Below are positions 1-13,948 of a stretch of DNA of 64,000 nt, one piece after another. The stretch comes from Priapulus caudatus (taxonomy: Eukaryota > Priapulida > Priapulimorpha > Priapulimorphida > Priapulidae). Made by a program: the position numbers and the translations under genes. Within the stretch, counting starts at the first letter, position 1, and every line of letters starts with the position of its first letter. Location of the stretch: the NCBI RefSeq assembly GCF_000485595.1, contig NW_014577129.1, positions 447,094-511,093 of the forward strand. The letters are read 5' to 3'. The notes under the pieces were generated by a model, which was not told the DNA's origin, made no database searches, and was given only the letters and a program-made list of their open reading frames with translations.

Positions 1-58
1 TATTCGAGCACGAAAATGTGCATATAAGCGTTACGTATACACTTGCATCGCTACATAC

Positions 59-2101
<2,043 letters not shown>

Positions 2102-2582
2102 TGACTTCTACTAGACAGTGACTCAATGACAGACGGAGGGAGAATGGCGCGAAACGCGTGCGATGGGAGAGAACACGTACATGCGTGTGCCCATTAGTGG
2201 AAATTGAAGCAATAGATGCGAAAATGTGATGTCCACATTGTATCACCGGCAATTATAACTATAGACACTGATATATCGCAACAAACCACATGTTAGCTCG
2301 TTTGTGCTTTTGCAGGTGATGCGTGCATGTTATATTTGCGCGCGGGTGTACACAGACACGGGTCTATTGAAAATCTGTCAACTAAGTAACCGACGTTCTA
2401 TCATAATTTGGTCACCGTTCAACAACACATACGTTTATAGATCTGTGGGTTTAACTGCCACGCCAGAATAAATACCAGGCACATCTGTTGAGCTTAAAAG
2501 CTATACTTGATTATTCATCAACAACATTGTACGATCCATACAGCTTCAGAGTTCTCTTGGAATACATACATTACATTTATTA

Positions 2583-2929
2583 CCTCCGCCAAGGGGTTGG
2601 CAGGAGGTTATGTTTTCACCGGCGTGTGTTTGGTGGTTTGTGGATTTGTTTGTGTACAGCCTAACTGAAAAAGTTATAGACGGATTGTCATAAAATTTTC
2701 AGGATAGATCAGAAATGGGCTAACTTAGAATTGATAAGATTTTGGTGGTGATCCGAATCCAATTAATTAATTAATTAATTAATTAATTAATAACATTTTC
2801 AGGATAGGTCAGAAATGGGGTAGCTTAGAATTTATTACATTTTGGTGGGCATCCGGATCCAATTAATTAATTAATTAATTAATTAATAAAATTTTTCACA
2901 GTGAGACAATTGAGCTTCCTTGGCGGAGG
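2583..2929. mobile_element. Short element with CCTCCGCCAAGG terminal inverted repeats
   Basis: The ends are perfect 12-bp inverted repeats (CCTCCGCCAAGG at 2583, CCTTGGCGGAGG ending at 2929). The inside contains two diverged copies of a unit with TTTTCAGGATAGRTCAGAAATGGG followed by TTTTGGTGG and a (TTAA)n stretch. From memory, similar repeats with TTGGCGGAGGTCTG ends occur in many aquatic invertebrates. That is recall, not a search. Non-coding. Confidence 0.75.
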
Positions 2930-3084
2930 TCTGTGCTCTCCGAGTGCTCTAGTATTATACATTAAATTACACGATAGCACATTTAGTCATCTATTATAAA
3001 AATTACGAAAATGAAATATACTTAACATCGATTCAACTTGTCATATCGAGAGAGCGGTCGAATGTAGCAATCCCAACCTATGCC

Positions 3085-3452
3085 CCCCCCCCCACACAAC
3101 ACATACACACACACACCAACACACACACACACACACACGCACACATACATACACACATACAACACTACACACAAGACACCATACACACACACAACCATAC
3201 ACACACACAACAATACACACACACGCCACACACAGACACACACACACACACACACAACACACACACACACACACACACACACACAGCACACCACCACCAC
3301 GCCCACGCAGAATCGCGGCACCACGCACCACGCAACACGTACACGCACACGCACGACGCACAGCGCACACGACACGCGACACGCAGCCACGCCACCACGC
3401 CACACGCACACGCACACGCACACGGCACCCGCAACGACGCACACACACACAA
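3085..3452. repeat. (CA)n-rich microsatellite with CACG-rich distal part
   Basis: About 370 bases of CA repeats with interspersed CACG units, preceded by a C run. All long ORFs on both strands here are repeat translations. Confidence 0.95.
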
Positions 3453-3832
3453 CACAACACATATCACCTGCCCCGTTCTCCGCCCTCTCAGGTCTACCTA
3501 TGCATGCATGGGTTCTCCGGGCACACTCCCGTCTGCTCTAACCCCCATTACAAGAGCCCAGGAAGGGGCGGACGCCTCATCCCTTAACGCGCCAGGCTGC
3601 ATTTGTTCGACGCTCGGCAGGGTCCTACATAAAGAGAAGGTATGCGCTGCTACATGGATGGGAGCCCGACCAAATAGCGCAGAGGTGAGGGAGTCCACCC
3701 ATCGTGAATATCGGGGAGTAGTCGGAGTGTATAGGAGTTATGAGTGATAATATAGTGATATATATATACCACTCTATCGACTCCGTATCCTATAGTATCG
3801 TAAGTACGTATCGTACTCGTAAGAAGTATAAG

Positions 3833-4084
3833 TTCTTTTTCGGGGATGGAAGAGAGAAGCGGGGATGGAAAGAAGGTGAGTGAACAGATCGCTCATAGTC
3901 GTAGAACTCGTATCAGGAGTGGTATAATATACACTAATATAATATATATATATAATATATCTATATGTAGTATATATAGCTATAGTCATTACTTCTATCA
4001 CTCCTTGATACGAGTCATACGATATGACGATCTTGGCAGCTCATTCTTCCATTCCCCGCTTCTTCTTCCATTCCCGAAAAGAAA
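3833..4084. mobile_element. Foldback element with AT-rich centre and TATCAGGAGT inner arms
   Basis: Positions ~3833-3922 are an imperfect reverse complement of ~4000-4084. Both contain CGGGRATGGAAGA, GAAGCGGGGA and ACTCGTATCAGGAGT-type blocks. The centre is (TA)n. The inner end TATCAGGAGT links it to the hairpins at 14158 and 58575. Confidence 0.75.
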
Positions 4085-4572
4085 CTATCCCTCGGCAGGT
4101 GACATCAGTGTTTGATGAAGGCCTTCGCCGGAAGCCACAATCCTTAAAACGTCTCGTCTTCGCACGACGCCAAACGCCCACCTGGTGGGCGACTAGCGAA
4201 CCGCGGCAAAAGACTATTGGCCGTTAAAGGCGCAAAGGCACACAAACAGTCCCAAACAACTCACGGCGCGGACTCCAAAGCGCCGACAGAATAACGGAAC
4301 ATTATTCATTTTACTACGCCGTGTTTTTGTTTGTGTGCATTTGCAATTCATCGCTGTTCATCGCGCATCATTTCATCCTAGCCCCGGTGTGAAGAAGATC
4401 AATGACAGAATGATGAATCTGTCTGTTATGTTAGAGAAGCACACTGCGGCTGTGTGCAATGAACACAAAATACCGCGAGTGTCAACAACGGCCAAAATAC
4501 TGCCGAATAAAATCGATGAGCGAGATGGGTGCGCTCCGTAGAGAGTAAACGCACCGCGGGGAATTCGTGGAC

Positions 4573-4573
4573 N
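4573..4573. other. Single N, probable contig joint
   Basis: One ambiguous base in otherwise unambiguous sequence. Scaffolders can leave a single N where contigs are abutted. Confidence 0.6.
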
Positions 4574-4787
4574 TAGGTATTCAATTGGAGGACTTTGACT
4601 TGTTCTCTAATTCTAGTAGCTGCTCCTGCCTGTCTATATGAATGATGTAGCGTTTTCGTGGGAATAATCTTTTATTATGTGTAGAGCATAATCTTTTAGT
4701 GTGTTAGTCTATCAAGAGCTAATTTTGGGAGATTTATAAGCAGTGTAGATCCATATATGAGGTGCGGCAGGCAGAGTGACGAGTATA

Positions 4788-6266
4788 CACTGGCGTAGCT
4801 AGGGGGGGGGCACAAGGGGGCCATGGCCCACCCTGTTGATTGGCAAGCAAAAAAATAATATTTTCCCTTGCCTCTTACGCGTCTTCACAGGACTGGCCAC
4901 AATTCCTCCACATTCTAAAATGACTCAGCCACGATTCTCTGCTCTCATTCTCCTTTTCGTTGAACAGGAGTTAGTGAATGACATTAATGTCAACGAAATC
5001 CTCAAAATATTCTGTGCAAAATCGACGAGAAGACGACTTTGGAATTGGAGATTTATGCAGCAGACAAAAACATGACTAAAAGAAAGGAGATAATTCTTCT
5101 TTGCTCAGATTTGTGTTGCAAGTTGGCTTTGATTGAATTTTATGGTTCTGAACTCTTATTGACAGAAGAAAAGAAATGGAAATGCTTCGTGAATAACTTT
5201 GATATATTCGAACTTATAGACGGCCATTTTGGCAGAAACCTCGGTTTTTATTTCAAATCCGATTTCAACACTATTTTAAGTAACTGTTCTCTATCAGGGG
5301 AGGCAAAAACAATTCTTTTCATGGTAAATTTTCTTTTTATTTTAATAGAGCGGCTATTTTGGCAGCTACCTTTGTTTTTATTTGAAATCAAATTTCAATA
5401 TGGTTTTTAGTTCTTCATCAGAGGAAAGCAAAAACATTTTTTATAACGAACAAAATGTTAAATGTGATCTTTAACGCTATTGTATTCTAAACGATGTAAA
5501 TCTTTTGTAATTTAAATAAATTGCATGTTTATTCAGTGCAGTTCCAACACATCTACCTGTTTTTCCCGTAGATCTTTATTTCGATTTCATTCAATATGCC
5601 TCTACTTTTTCAAAAAATAATTTAACTTTTAACTTTTATATGAGGAACTTGAAACAGTTTATGACGGATAAATGCAACATTGCATGGTACTGCTAACAAC
5701 ACAAATCAAACTAATTCCAATATTCCGTCAGTGCTTGAATGAGGACATAGGCGTAGCTAAGGGGGGTACAAGGAGGCCATGACCCCCTCTTGATCGGAGA
5801 GTACAAAAATTAAGAGAGAAGGGCCCTGAATGGGATTGGTCTATACCACTATTACCTACACCTAATAATGAAAATGAAATGCGCAAAAATGCCATTTTGA
5901 TGCACATATTTTGTATCACATGTTGGAACACCCTCCCCCGTTGAGAAATAGCTTCATCACTGTCTTTGGTCGCTTAACTCTTTTCTTCCCTCCCTGAAAA
6001 ACACTGGCTTCGTACACCATTTTCACTGGTCTAGCTAAGGGTCCACCAACTGGTCGTGTGTAACCTCAGAGCCTTCCGGCGCACAGCCAGGGGCCATCGT
6101 CCCACGTTGATCGGATCGGAGTGAAAAAAATAAAAAGCGAGGGAGGGGGGTTATAAGGGATTACCATATGCCACTTCTCATATAAGTTACCCCTAATACT
6201 GAATTTTAGTGTGCAGAAAATGCGATTTTCATGCACGAATTTTCATTCTTGCTGGTTACGCCACTG
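4788..6266. mobile_element. hAT-type element, full length, with 8-bp target duplication
   Basis: The element begins CACTGGCGTAGCTAGGGG and ends GGTTACGCCACTG, giving ~13-bp inverted ends with one mismatch. It is flanked on both sides by the same 8 bp, CGAGTATA (4780-4787 and 6267-6274). An 8-bp target duplication and CA...TG ends fit the hAT superfamily. No intact transposase is visible, only short ORFs. An internal start-like block (GGCGTAGCTAAGGGG at ~5749) suggests a composite or internally duplicated structure. The same element recurs at 11697-13347. Confidence 0.85.
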
Positions 6267-6659
6267 CGAGTATATTTGCAGCTTTGTCTTTGTGTGTAGT
6301 TGTCCCCGTATCTGTTTGATGAATCTAATGCTTTTACTAGTGGGGCATAAGATGACTTTCACGTTCACCAGTCTATATTATGATTATAACGTCAAACATT
6401 TGTAATAGATATAATTGCGTTTGTTCTCCGACTACACACTTTCAATATTTATCCATGATCTATTTAACATTATACTGTATATCGTTTATTAACTAACCCC
6501 CATGTAGTGTGGATCGACAAGTAACTGTTGGTAGGTTTAGGAGTACATCATACGTGTATTATAGTCCTGTGGTTTGTTGTTGCTGCTAATGTTGTTTATT
6601 CGTGGAATTTTATCGTCGACTCCACCACGCATGGCAAGGTCGTGTGCGCGTGCGTTTAA

Positions 6660-7164
6660 GGTTGGCCGTGGTACTCAAAAATAATTGTTTTTACCGCAAT
6701 AAAGTTATTGGCCTTTTGAAATTAACTGCGGATAAATTATTTTACCGCGGTTAAATTATGGCCCGTTTACTCAATCAGAGGCCTTGTTACACAATTTAAC
6801 CGCTGTAAAAATAGTTCAACCGCGGTTAAATTATGTTTAACACGGCCTCGGGTTGGGTAAAAGGGCTATAATTTTACCGCGGTTACATTATGGTCATCTT
6901 TACCTAATCAGAGGCCTTGTTACACAAAATTTAACCGTGGATAAATTATTTTTAGCGCGTAGAAATAATTTAACCTTGGTCAAATTATTGCCATTTTACC
7001 CAATCAGAGGCAATTGTTACGCAATTTAACCGCAGTTGAATTATTTTTACCGCAGAAAAAATATGTGCAACAAGGTCTCTGATTGTGAAACGGCCACAAT
7101 TTAACCGCGGTTGAATTATTTCTACCGCGTTAAAAATAATTATTTCTGAGTACGATTGCCAACC
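6660..7164. mobile_element. Foldback element built from TTAACCGCGGTTAA palindromes
   Basis: The ends are imperfect inverted repeats of ~38 bp (GGTTGGCCGTGGTACTCA at left; the reverse complement of the right end reads GGTTGGCAATCGTACTCA). The interior is a chain of AATTTAACCGCGGTTAAATT-like palindromes. These alternate with a spacer reading CAATCAGAGGCCTTGTTAC, present in both orientations. No coding potential. Confidence 0.75.
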
Positions 7165-7189
7165 ATATGCGTTCGCTTTAATAGAATAT

Positions 7190-7540
7190 GGTAGTAATGT
7201 TAAGCCTGTGCGCAATGAAGATACCGCCTGGTAAACACAAAATGTATTTACTACAAAGGTCTTGATGTTTCTCAACATTCTTTTGCCGAACGCCGCTGTG
7301 CGTAAACAACCAATTTATAATAGCAAACAACAAATCTATACAGTTAATTGTTGTTTGTGCACAGCGGCATTCGTGCGGTATACTTGTTGTTGCAGAGGAG
7401 CATTTGAACGGCATTTACAGAAAGTTATTACTAATAATAGGCGAAAGAGAGTTGGGAAACATCAAAACTTTTGTATTAAATACATTTTGTGTTTAGTAAC
7501 CATCATTTTATTATTGAAACGTTTCAGTGCCTGGGGCCTA
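7190..7540. mobile_element. Foldback element related to the one at 52.7-54.0 kb
   Basis: Left block ~7225-7280 is the reverse complement of ~7455-7500 (AACACAAAATGTATTTA and TAAATACATTTTGTGTT). Inner blocks GCCGCTGTGC and GCACAGCGGC also pair. The right arm resembles the arms at 52.7 and 53.8 kb at nucleotide level. ORFs are fragmentary. Confidence 0.65.
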
Positions 7541-8584
7541 GCGCAGGGCCACTTGTAAATTTTGTCGCACTTCATCTATTCCGCAGAAGCGAGTGAACTA
7601 TTCGACGCTAACCCTCATCTTGAATCACCGCGTATAAACTTTGGAATACTTTTCAAGTCCCTTGATGCCATGCGGAACATCGGTCCGTCTGTAGAGAAGC
7701 GACCATATTGGAAGCGACCGTTGCTAAACAAGGGCGTACATTTTAATGGTAATCTCATGTTTGGAATTTAATAAATGGCGTATACTCGTTGCGGGAACGC
7801 GGAAATAACGGAGGTGTACGGGTTGAGCATTCAGACATGCAGCGTACTATATTGTGGGATATCGAATATACCGTAAACGTATCATCGATCTTGGTACGAT
7901 ATCGCCGATATTGGTACGGCACGGTCGATGTTGATTCCATATAATGCACACGAGTCAAGTTATCAGAAAGGAGCTTGCAAGAAACGTGCTTTACACAGAC
8001 ATGTCGCCACTAGATTCTATACACCGTTTGTATCTAATACGTCTAAGGGATCCATTTTTCTAGTGTTGTAATGCTATTGCGGGGGTCATAGCTCGGCGAT
8101 GTGTGTACGAGTAATTTCTCAGTCGTTAAAATAAATCTAAATAATACTGAGCAGGAGCCTTGTAAGCTTCCGAAACGTATTATTATTATTACTTATTACC
8201 GTTACTTATTCGACACAACTCAGCTGACAACCACGACACAATTAACTTTAGAATATACAATATGGACGTACTATATGTTGAGCACGAAAATTGAGAACCA
8301 TGAAGATAGTAAAATTATAATGGAAGAATAGGAATAAGGAACTTCTCAACGCTAGGCTAACATTGATAATTATATTTACATAAACAACAGTTTTCTCAGC
8401 TTCCGAAACGTATCTAATTTCTCGGAAGCTGACGCGTAATTCATACAAGGTCCGTATAGCATCGTTGGCTTTCTGAAGGTGCGATTCGTTTTTATATCCG
8501 ATGTGCCATTTAATCGCCTTTTCTTAAGAGTATTGTGGAGTGAATTGCGGATAGTAATCGCATTTGCACCAATGAATGAATGAA

Positions 8585-8701
<117 letters not shown>

Positions 8702-8702
8702 N

Positions 8703-9255
8703 CGGCTTTTATGCCAAGAGAGTCGTTGTTTAGGCTTTCCTTCTGACCCGGAGCAGTTGTTATTACAATCATCTGTGAGGATCTGCCTGTACGAGAGGGC
8801 GGCCGGGAGCTTGCCTTATTCGTCGTCATCGTAGTTGTTATTGTTGTTGTTGTTGTTTTTCAACTTGTTTGTGTGTTCTGCCTGTCTTGCTGTGGCGGCG
8901 GCAACGGGAGAGGGAACAGGGGAGACAGAGAAGGACTGTGGGATGCGGATGCGGCATCAGCGAGTGTGGATTAGAGACGGTGAGCAGCTGAAGAGCCAAT
9001 GAATTATGCGTTGGATTTAGGTTGCCCATAAGATCCTTCCTCGAGTCGTTTTCCGTCTCTTAGAAGTTTGTGTTTGTACGCGGTAGTGTCTGGTCCTTAT
9101 ACCAATGTTACCATGATTGTTATACCAAGTTATCACGTCATTGTTATACAATGTTATCACGATTCGCTTATACAGTTATACCACAATTCTTACACATGGG
9201 CCCACGATTTTATACAATGTACGTTATACAAATCAGGACATGAATGTATTGAATG
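8703..9255 (+). repeat. Duplicated unique-looking segment, copy 1 (copy 2 at 11178-11696)
   Basis: The segment aligns end to end with 11178-11696 through scattered substitutions and small indels. It starts CGGCTTTTATGCCA and ends near TATACAAATCAGGACATG. It contains a (GTT)n run and a minisatellite of TTGTTATACAATGTTATCACG-like units (~9095-9240). No gene is visible. Confidence 0.85.
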
Positions 9256-9329
9256 ATCTTGCGTTATGTTAACTCCGTGTGATCTTTGCAGTGCCTGTGT
9301 AGTATTACTGCCTACTAGGTCGCAAACGA

Positions 9330-9810
9330 GGAAGAGAGAGCACTGAGTAGGGAGCAAGAGATGAAGAGACGAAGAGAGATGCAGAGAAAGGAGGAGAAAG
9401 AGAGGAGAGAATGCCGGGGAGAGAGAGAGAAGGGTGCGAAGGTAGGAGAGCGCGAGAGAGGGAGAGGAGAGAAGACTAAAGAAGAGAGAGAGAAGAGAGA
9501 GCAGAGAGGGAGAGAGAGAGGAAGAGAAGAGAGAGAAGGAGGAGAGGGGTTGAAGAGCGAGAGAGAGAAAGTTCGGGAGGGAGCGAGAGAGAGAGAGACA
9601 GAGAGAGAGAGAGATAGAGAGAGAAGAAGAGATAGAGAGAGAGGAGAGAGAGGAGAGAGAGAGAGAGGAGGAGAGAGAGAGAGAGGGAGGGAGAGAGAGA
9701 GAGAGAAGAGAAGAGAGAGCAAGAGATAGAGAGAGGAGATAGCAGAGAGAGAAGAAGAGATGAGGGGAGAGAGAGAGAAAGAGAGACAGAGGAGAGAGGA
9801 GAGAGAGAGA

Positions 9811-9846
<36 letters not shown>

Positions 9847-9995
9847 AGAGAGAGAAGAGAGAGAGATGAGAGAGAGACGAGAGGAGAGACGAGACGACGA
9901 GCAGAGAGAGAGAGAGAGATAAAGAGAGAGGGGGACGAGGAGGGCGGGCGGGGGGGGGCGGGGGGGGGGGCGGCGGGGGGGGGCGGACGGATACG
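9330..9995. repeat. (GA)n polypurine tract ending in a G-run
   Basis: About 600 bases of GA/GAGG units on the plus strand. They end in GGGCGGGCGGGGGGGGGCGG-type sequence at ~9938-9988. Long Arg-Glu and Ser-Leu ORFs are repeat translations. The G-run could form G-quadruplex and the GA tract H-DNA (inference). Confidence 0.93.
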
Positions 9996-10235
9996 GGATC
10001 ATATCGTAAGCTAGGCTGCCGCCACGTCGCCTACTGCTGAGTTCAGTGAGTGCTGACCAGCCGTCTGTAACTTATACTACGTGACCACACTGACACCCTG
10101 CATCTCTGCACCTCGCACCGTGATCTCTATCAACCGTTCTATGAACTGTGTGCAGCGCGTTTACACTGACGACTGCGAGTTGGCGCGACTCGATCGAGCG
10201 GTCAGCGTCGACCACGAGCGTACGCGTGGGGCGTT

Positions 10236-10334
10236 GGATATAGGGTTAGGGTATATATATATATATATATATACCCTAACCCTATATATATATATATATA
10301 CCCTAACCCTATATATATATATATACCCTAACCC

Positions 10335-10380
<46 letters not shown>

Positions 10381-10652
10381 CCCTACACGCACCGCGTGTA
10401 CGTGGTGTGTGTGTGGGGGTGGTAGGGGTTAGGGTTAGGGTAGGGGTTAGGGTGAGGGTATATATATATATACCCTAACCCTATATATATATATACCCTA
10501 ACCCTTATATATATATACCCCCTATACCCTATAATAATATATATATATATATATATATTAGGGTTAGGGTATATATATATATAGGGGAAGGGTATATATA
10601 TATATACCCTCACCCTAACCCTACCCTAACCCTAACCCCTACCTAACCACAC
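10236..10652. repeat. Telomere-like GGGTTA/TAACCC units alternating with (TA)n, palindromic
   Basis: Repeated blocks of TATATATATACCCTAACCC and their reverse complements, such as GGGTTAGGGTATATATATA, alternate along ~400 bases. Both orientations are present, so this is a series of palindromes and not a one-way telomere array. Confidence 0.92.
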
Positions 10653-10654
10653 AC

Positions 10655-11075
10655 ACACCCCGTACACGCGTGCGTGGCAGGTACACGCGTGCGTGCACGT
10701 ACACGCATGCGTGCACATACACGCGTGCGTGCACGTACACGCATGCGTGCGCGTACACGCATGCGTGCGCATACACGCATGCCGTGCGCATACACGCGTG
10801 CGTGCAGTACACGCATGCGTGCGCGTCACGCATGGCGCGCACGTACACGCGTGCGTGACTACACCGGTGCATACACCGTGCGTTGCACATACACGCGCTG
10901 CGTGCACATACACCTCTTACCGCACATACACACGTGCGCGCACATACACATGCCACGCATGCGGTCATGCTGCATCTGTGCAGCCGCAGATACACTCACG
11001 TGCACCTATTGTACGCAGGCCGCAGCGTACACGCCCGCGTGTATGTACACGCATGCGCGCGTGCACATAAAGGAG
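10655..11075. repeat. GTACACGCRTGCGTGCAC minisatellite (alternating purine-pyrimidine)
   Basis: About twenty units of ~18 bp based on GTACACGCATGCGTGCAC, degenerating to the right. It has strict purine-pyrimidine alternation and is self-complementary, so it has Z-DNA and cruciform potential (inference). ORFs in all frames are shadows. Confidence 0.9.
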
Positions 11076-11177
11076 CTCGCTGCACGATCTTGAGACAAAC
11101 CAATGCTCTCGTAGCAACACCGGCATCCTGACTCTGTGACTGTGCACGAGTCTTTTGCGCCTGTGCGTGCGCGAACC

Positions 11178-11696
11178 TCGGCTTTTATGCCACAGAGAGT
11201 CGGTTAGCTTCCTTGCCTGACCGCAGAGTTGTTATTACAATCATCTGTGAGTTCTGTCTGTACGGAGGGGCGGATGTGCCTATCGTCGTCATCGTAGTTG
11301 TTATTGTTGTTGTTGTTGTCTGTTTCAACTTGTTTGTTTGTTCTGCTGTTTCTTGTTGGCGGCGCGCAACGGAGAGGAGAACAGGGAGAGAGAAGGATGT
11401 TGGGGATGCGATGCGGAATCACGCGAGTGGGATTTAGAGCAGCCGCGTGCGCGAGCAATGATTATGGTTGGATTTACGGTTCGCATAACTCCTCTCGCAG
11501 TCTGTTTTCACTCTCTAGAAGTTTGTGTACGGCGGTGTGTACTGGTCCTTATACAATGTTACCATGATTGTTATACAATGTTATCACGTCATTGTTATAC
11601 AATGTATCACGATTCTGTATACAGTGTTACCACAATTCTTACACATGGCGCCCACCACGATTGTCTATACAATGTACGTTATACAATTCAGACATG
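11178..11696 (+). repeat. Duplicated segment, copy 2, interrupted by a hAT element
   Basis: Homologous to 8703-9240. The homology stops at CAGACATG, where the hAT-type element at 11697 begins. The continuation seen in copy 1 (ATGTATTGAATG) is not found after the element. Confidence 0.8.
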
Positions 11697-13347
11697 CACT
11701 GGCGTAGCTAAGGGGGGCACAAGGGGCCATGGGCCCCCTTCTGTTGATTGGCAAACAAAACAACAACAAAAATTTTCCTGGCCTCTCACGCGTCTTCACA
11801 GGACTGGCCACAATTCCTGTTACTTCTTGCATCTGCTGAACGAACTTCTCTAAAATGAGCATTGTCAAGTTTCTAAACTTCTTCTACAATGACCAGCCAC
11901 GATTCTCTGCTCTCATTCTCCTTTTCGTTGAACAGGAGTTAGTGAATGACATTAATGTCAACGAAATCCTCAAAATCGACGAGAAGACTTGACTTTGGAT
12001 TTTGAGATTTCTGCAGCAGACAAAAACATGACTAAAAGAAAGGAGATAATTCTTCTTTGCTCAGCGTTGTGTTGTTGGCAAGTGGCTTTGATTGAATTTT
12101 ATGGTTCTGAACTCTTATTGACGAGAAGAAAAGAAATGGAATGCTTTGTTGAATAACTTTGCATATATTCGAACTTATAGACGGCCATGTTGGCAGAAAC
12201 TCGCGGTTTTTATTTCAAATCCGATTTCAACACTATTTTAAGTAACTGTTCTCTATCAGGGGAGGCAAAAACAATTCTTTTCATGGTAAATTTCCTTTTT
12301 ATTTAATAGGAGCGAGCTTTTGGCCCAGCTACCTTTGTTTTTATTTGAAAATCAAATTTCAATATGGTTTTTAGTTCTTCATCAGAGGAAAGCCAAAACA
12401 TTTTTTATAACGAACAAAATGTTAAATGTGATTTCTTTAACGCTATTGTATTCTAAACGATGTAAATCTTTTGTAATTTAAATAAATTGCATGTTTATTC
12501 AGTGCAGTTTCCAACACATCTACTGCTTTTGTCCGTAGATCTTTATTTCGATTTCATTCAATATGCCTCTACTTTTTCAAAAAATAATTTAACTTTTAAC
12601 TTTTTATATGTGGAACTTGAAACAGTTTATGACGGATAAAATGCCAACATTGCATGGTACTACTAACAACACAAATCAAACTAATTCCACATATTCCGTC
12701 GAGTGCTTGAATGAGGACATAGGCGTAGCTAAGGGGGGGGGGGCCACAAGGAGGCCATGACCCCCTCTTGATCGGAGAGTACAAAAATTAAGAGAGAAGC
12801 GCCTGAAGGGATTGGTCTATACCACTATTACTACACCTAATAATGAAATGAAATGCCGCAAAAATGCCATTTTGATGCAGATATTTCAAAAATTACCCTA
12901 CTGTGGAGAGGAAATTAACACCCTCCCCGTTGAGAAATTGCTTCATCGCTGTCTTGGTCGCTTAACTCTTTTCTTCCCTCCCTGAAAAACACTGGCTTCG
13001 TACACCATTTTCACTGGTCTAGCTAAGGGTCCACCCAACTGGTCGTGTGTAACCTCAGAGCCTTCCGGCGCCACAGCAGCGCGGCCATCGTCCCACGTTT
13101 GATCGCGATCGGAGTGGAAAAAATAAAAAGCGAGGGGAGGGGGGTTATAAGGATTAGCATATGCCACTTCTCATATAGTTACCCCTAATACTGAATTTTA
13201 GTGTGCAGAAAATGCCATTTTCATGCACGAATTTCAAAAATCTCCCTACCGTGGAGGGGGGGATACCCCTCCCACACCCTACTCCTCGGTCGCCTTCGCT
13301 CCCTCGCCTTGGCCCCCCCTGTTTTCCAATTGCTGGCTACGCCACTG
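11697..13347. mobile_element. hAT-type element, second copy, indel-rich
   Basis: Starts CACTGGCGTAGCTAAGGGG and ends GGCTACGCCACTG. Internally it is collinear with 4788-6266, with many 1-3 base indels and short extra stretches. The left flank is CAGACATG and the right flank GGAGGGAG, so no target duplication is seen. The right side is directly fused to a (GA)n tract. Minus-strand ORF 11665-11868 is too short to assign. Confidence 0.8.
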
Positions 13348-13395
13348 GGAGGGAGGGAGAGAGAGAGAGCGAGAGGAGAGAGAGAGAACGAGAAG

Positions 13396-13437
<42 letters not shown>

Positions 13438-13505
13438 ACGAGAGAGCAGGAGAGACAGAGAGACGAATTGAGAGACTGGACGAGAGTAGAGAGAGAGAGA
13501 GAGAT
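13348..13505. repeat. (GA)n tract immediately upstream of DCTN4
   Basis: GA/GAGA repeats fused to the hAT element end and finishing ~90 bp before the DCTN4 start codon. The tract therefore lies in the expected promoter or 5' UTR region of that gene. Confidence 0.9.
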
Positions 13506-13593
13506 CAGTGATCAAAATACTATGGCACAGATATTATTTCGAATTATTGAATTTCGTTTCCCACAGGTGGCGTTGTTGTGTTGACTTATCAAA

Positions 13594-13859
13594 ATGGCTA
13601 CCTACATGAACATCGAGAGGGTGAAATACATGTGTTCTTGTGATAAATGGACAGCTTTTAGTTTACTTTACTTTTGTAAACACTGCCTGAAATTACGGTG
13701 TAGTAAATGTGTCACCCATGAGGTAAGGTGTTGCATTCGTACCGTTTTAGGTCGTAACTTATTTGGGTTTCATGTCAGTGAACATGCACTTCCTAGGCTA
13801 GAGACGAGTAGAGAGTATAGTCTCATTTGTTTACTGTATACTACAGCCACTGCTACTTG

Positions 13860-13948
<89 letters not shown>

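Noticed and set aside
9190-10002. 270-residue Ser/Leu-rich minus-strand ORF
   Set aside because: It is the translation of the (GA)n tract; no conserved domain and composition explained by the repeat.
10236-10652. Chromosome end or true telomere
   Set aside because: Units are in both orientations, interrupted by (TA)n, and followed by tens of kb of ordinary genes.
11665-11868. Minus-strand ORF in the hAT-type copy as transposase
   Set aside because: Too short, not preserved in the collinear copy at 4788-6266, and without a recognisable hAT dimerisation motif.
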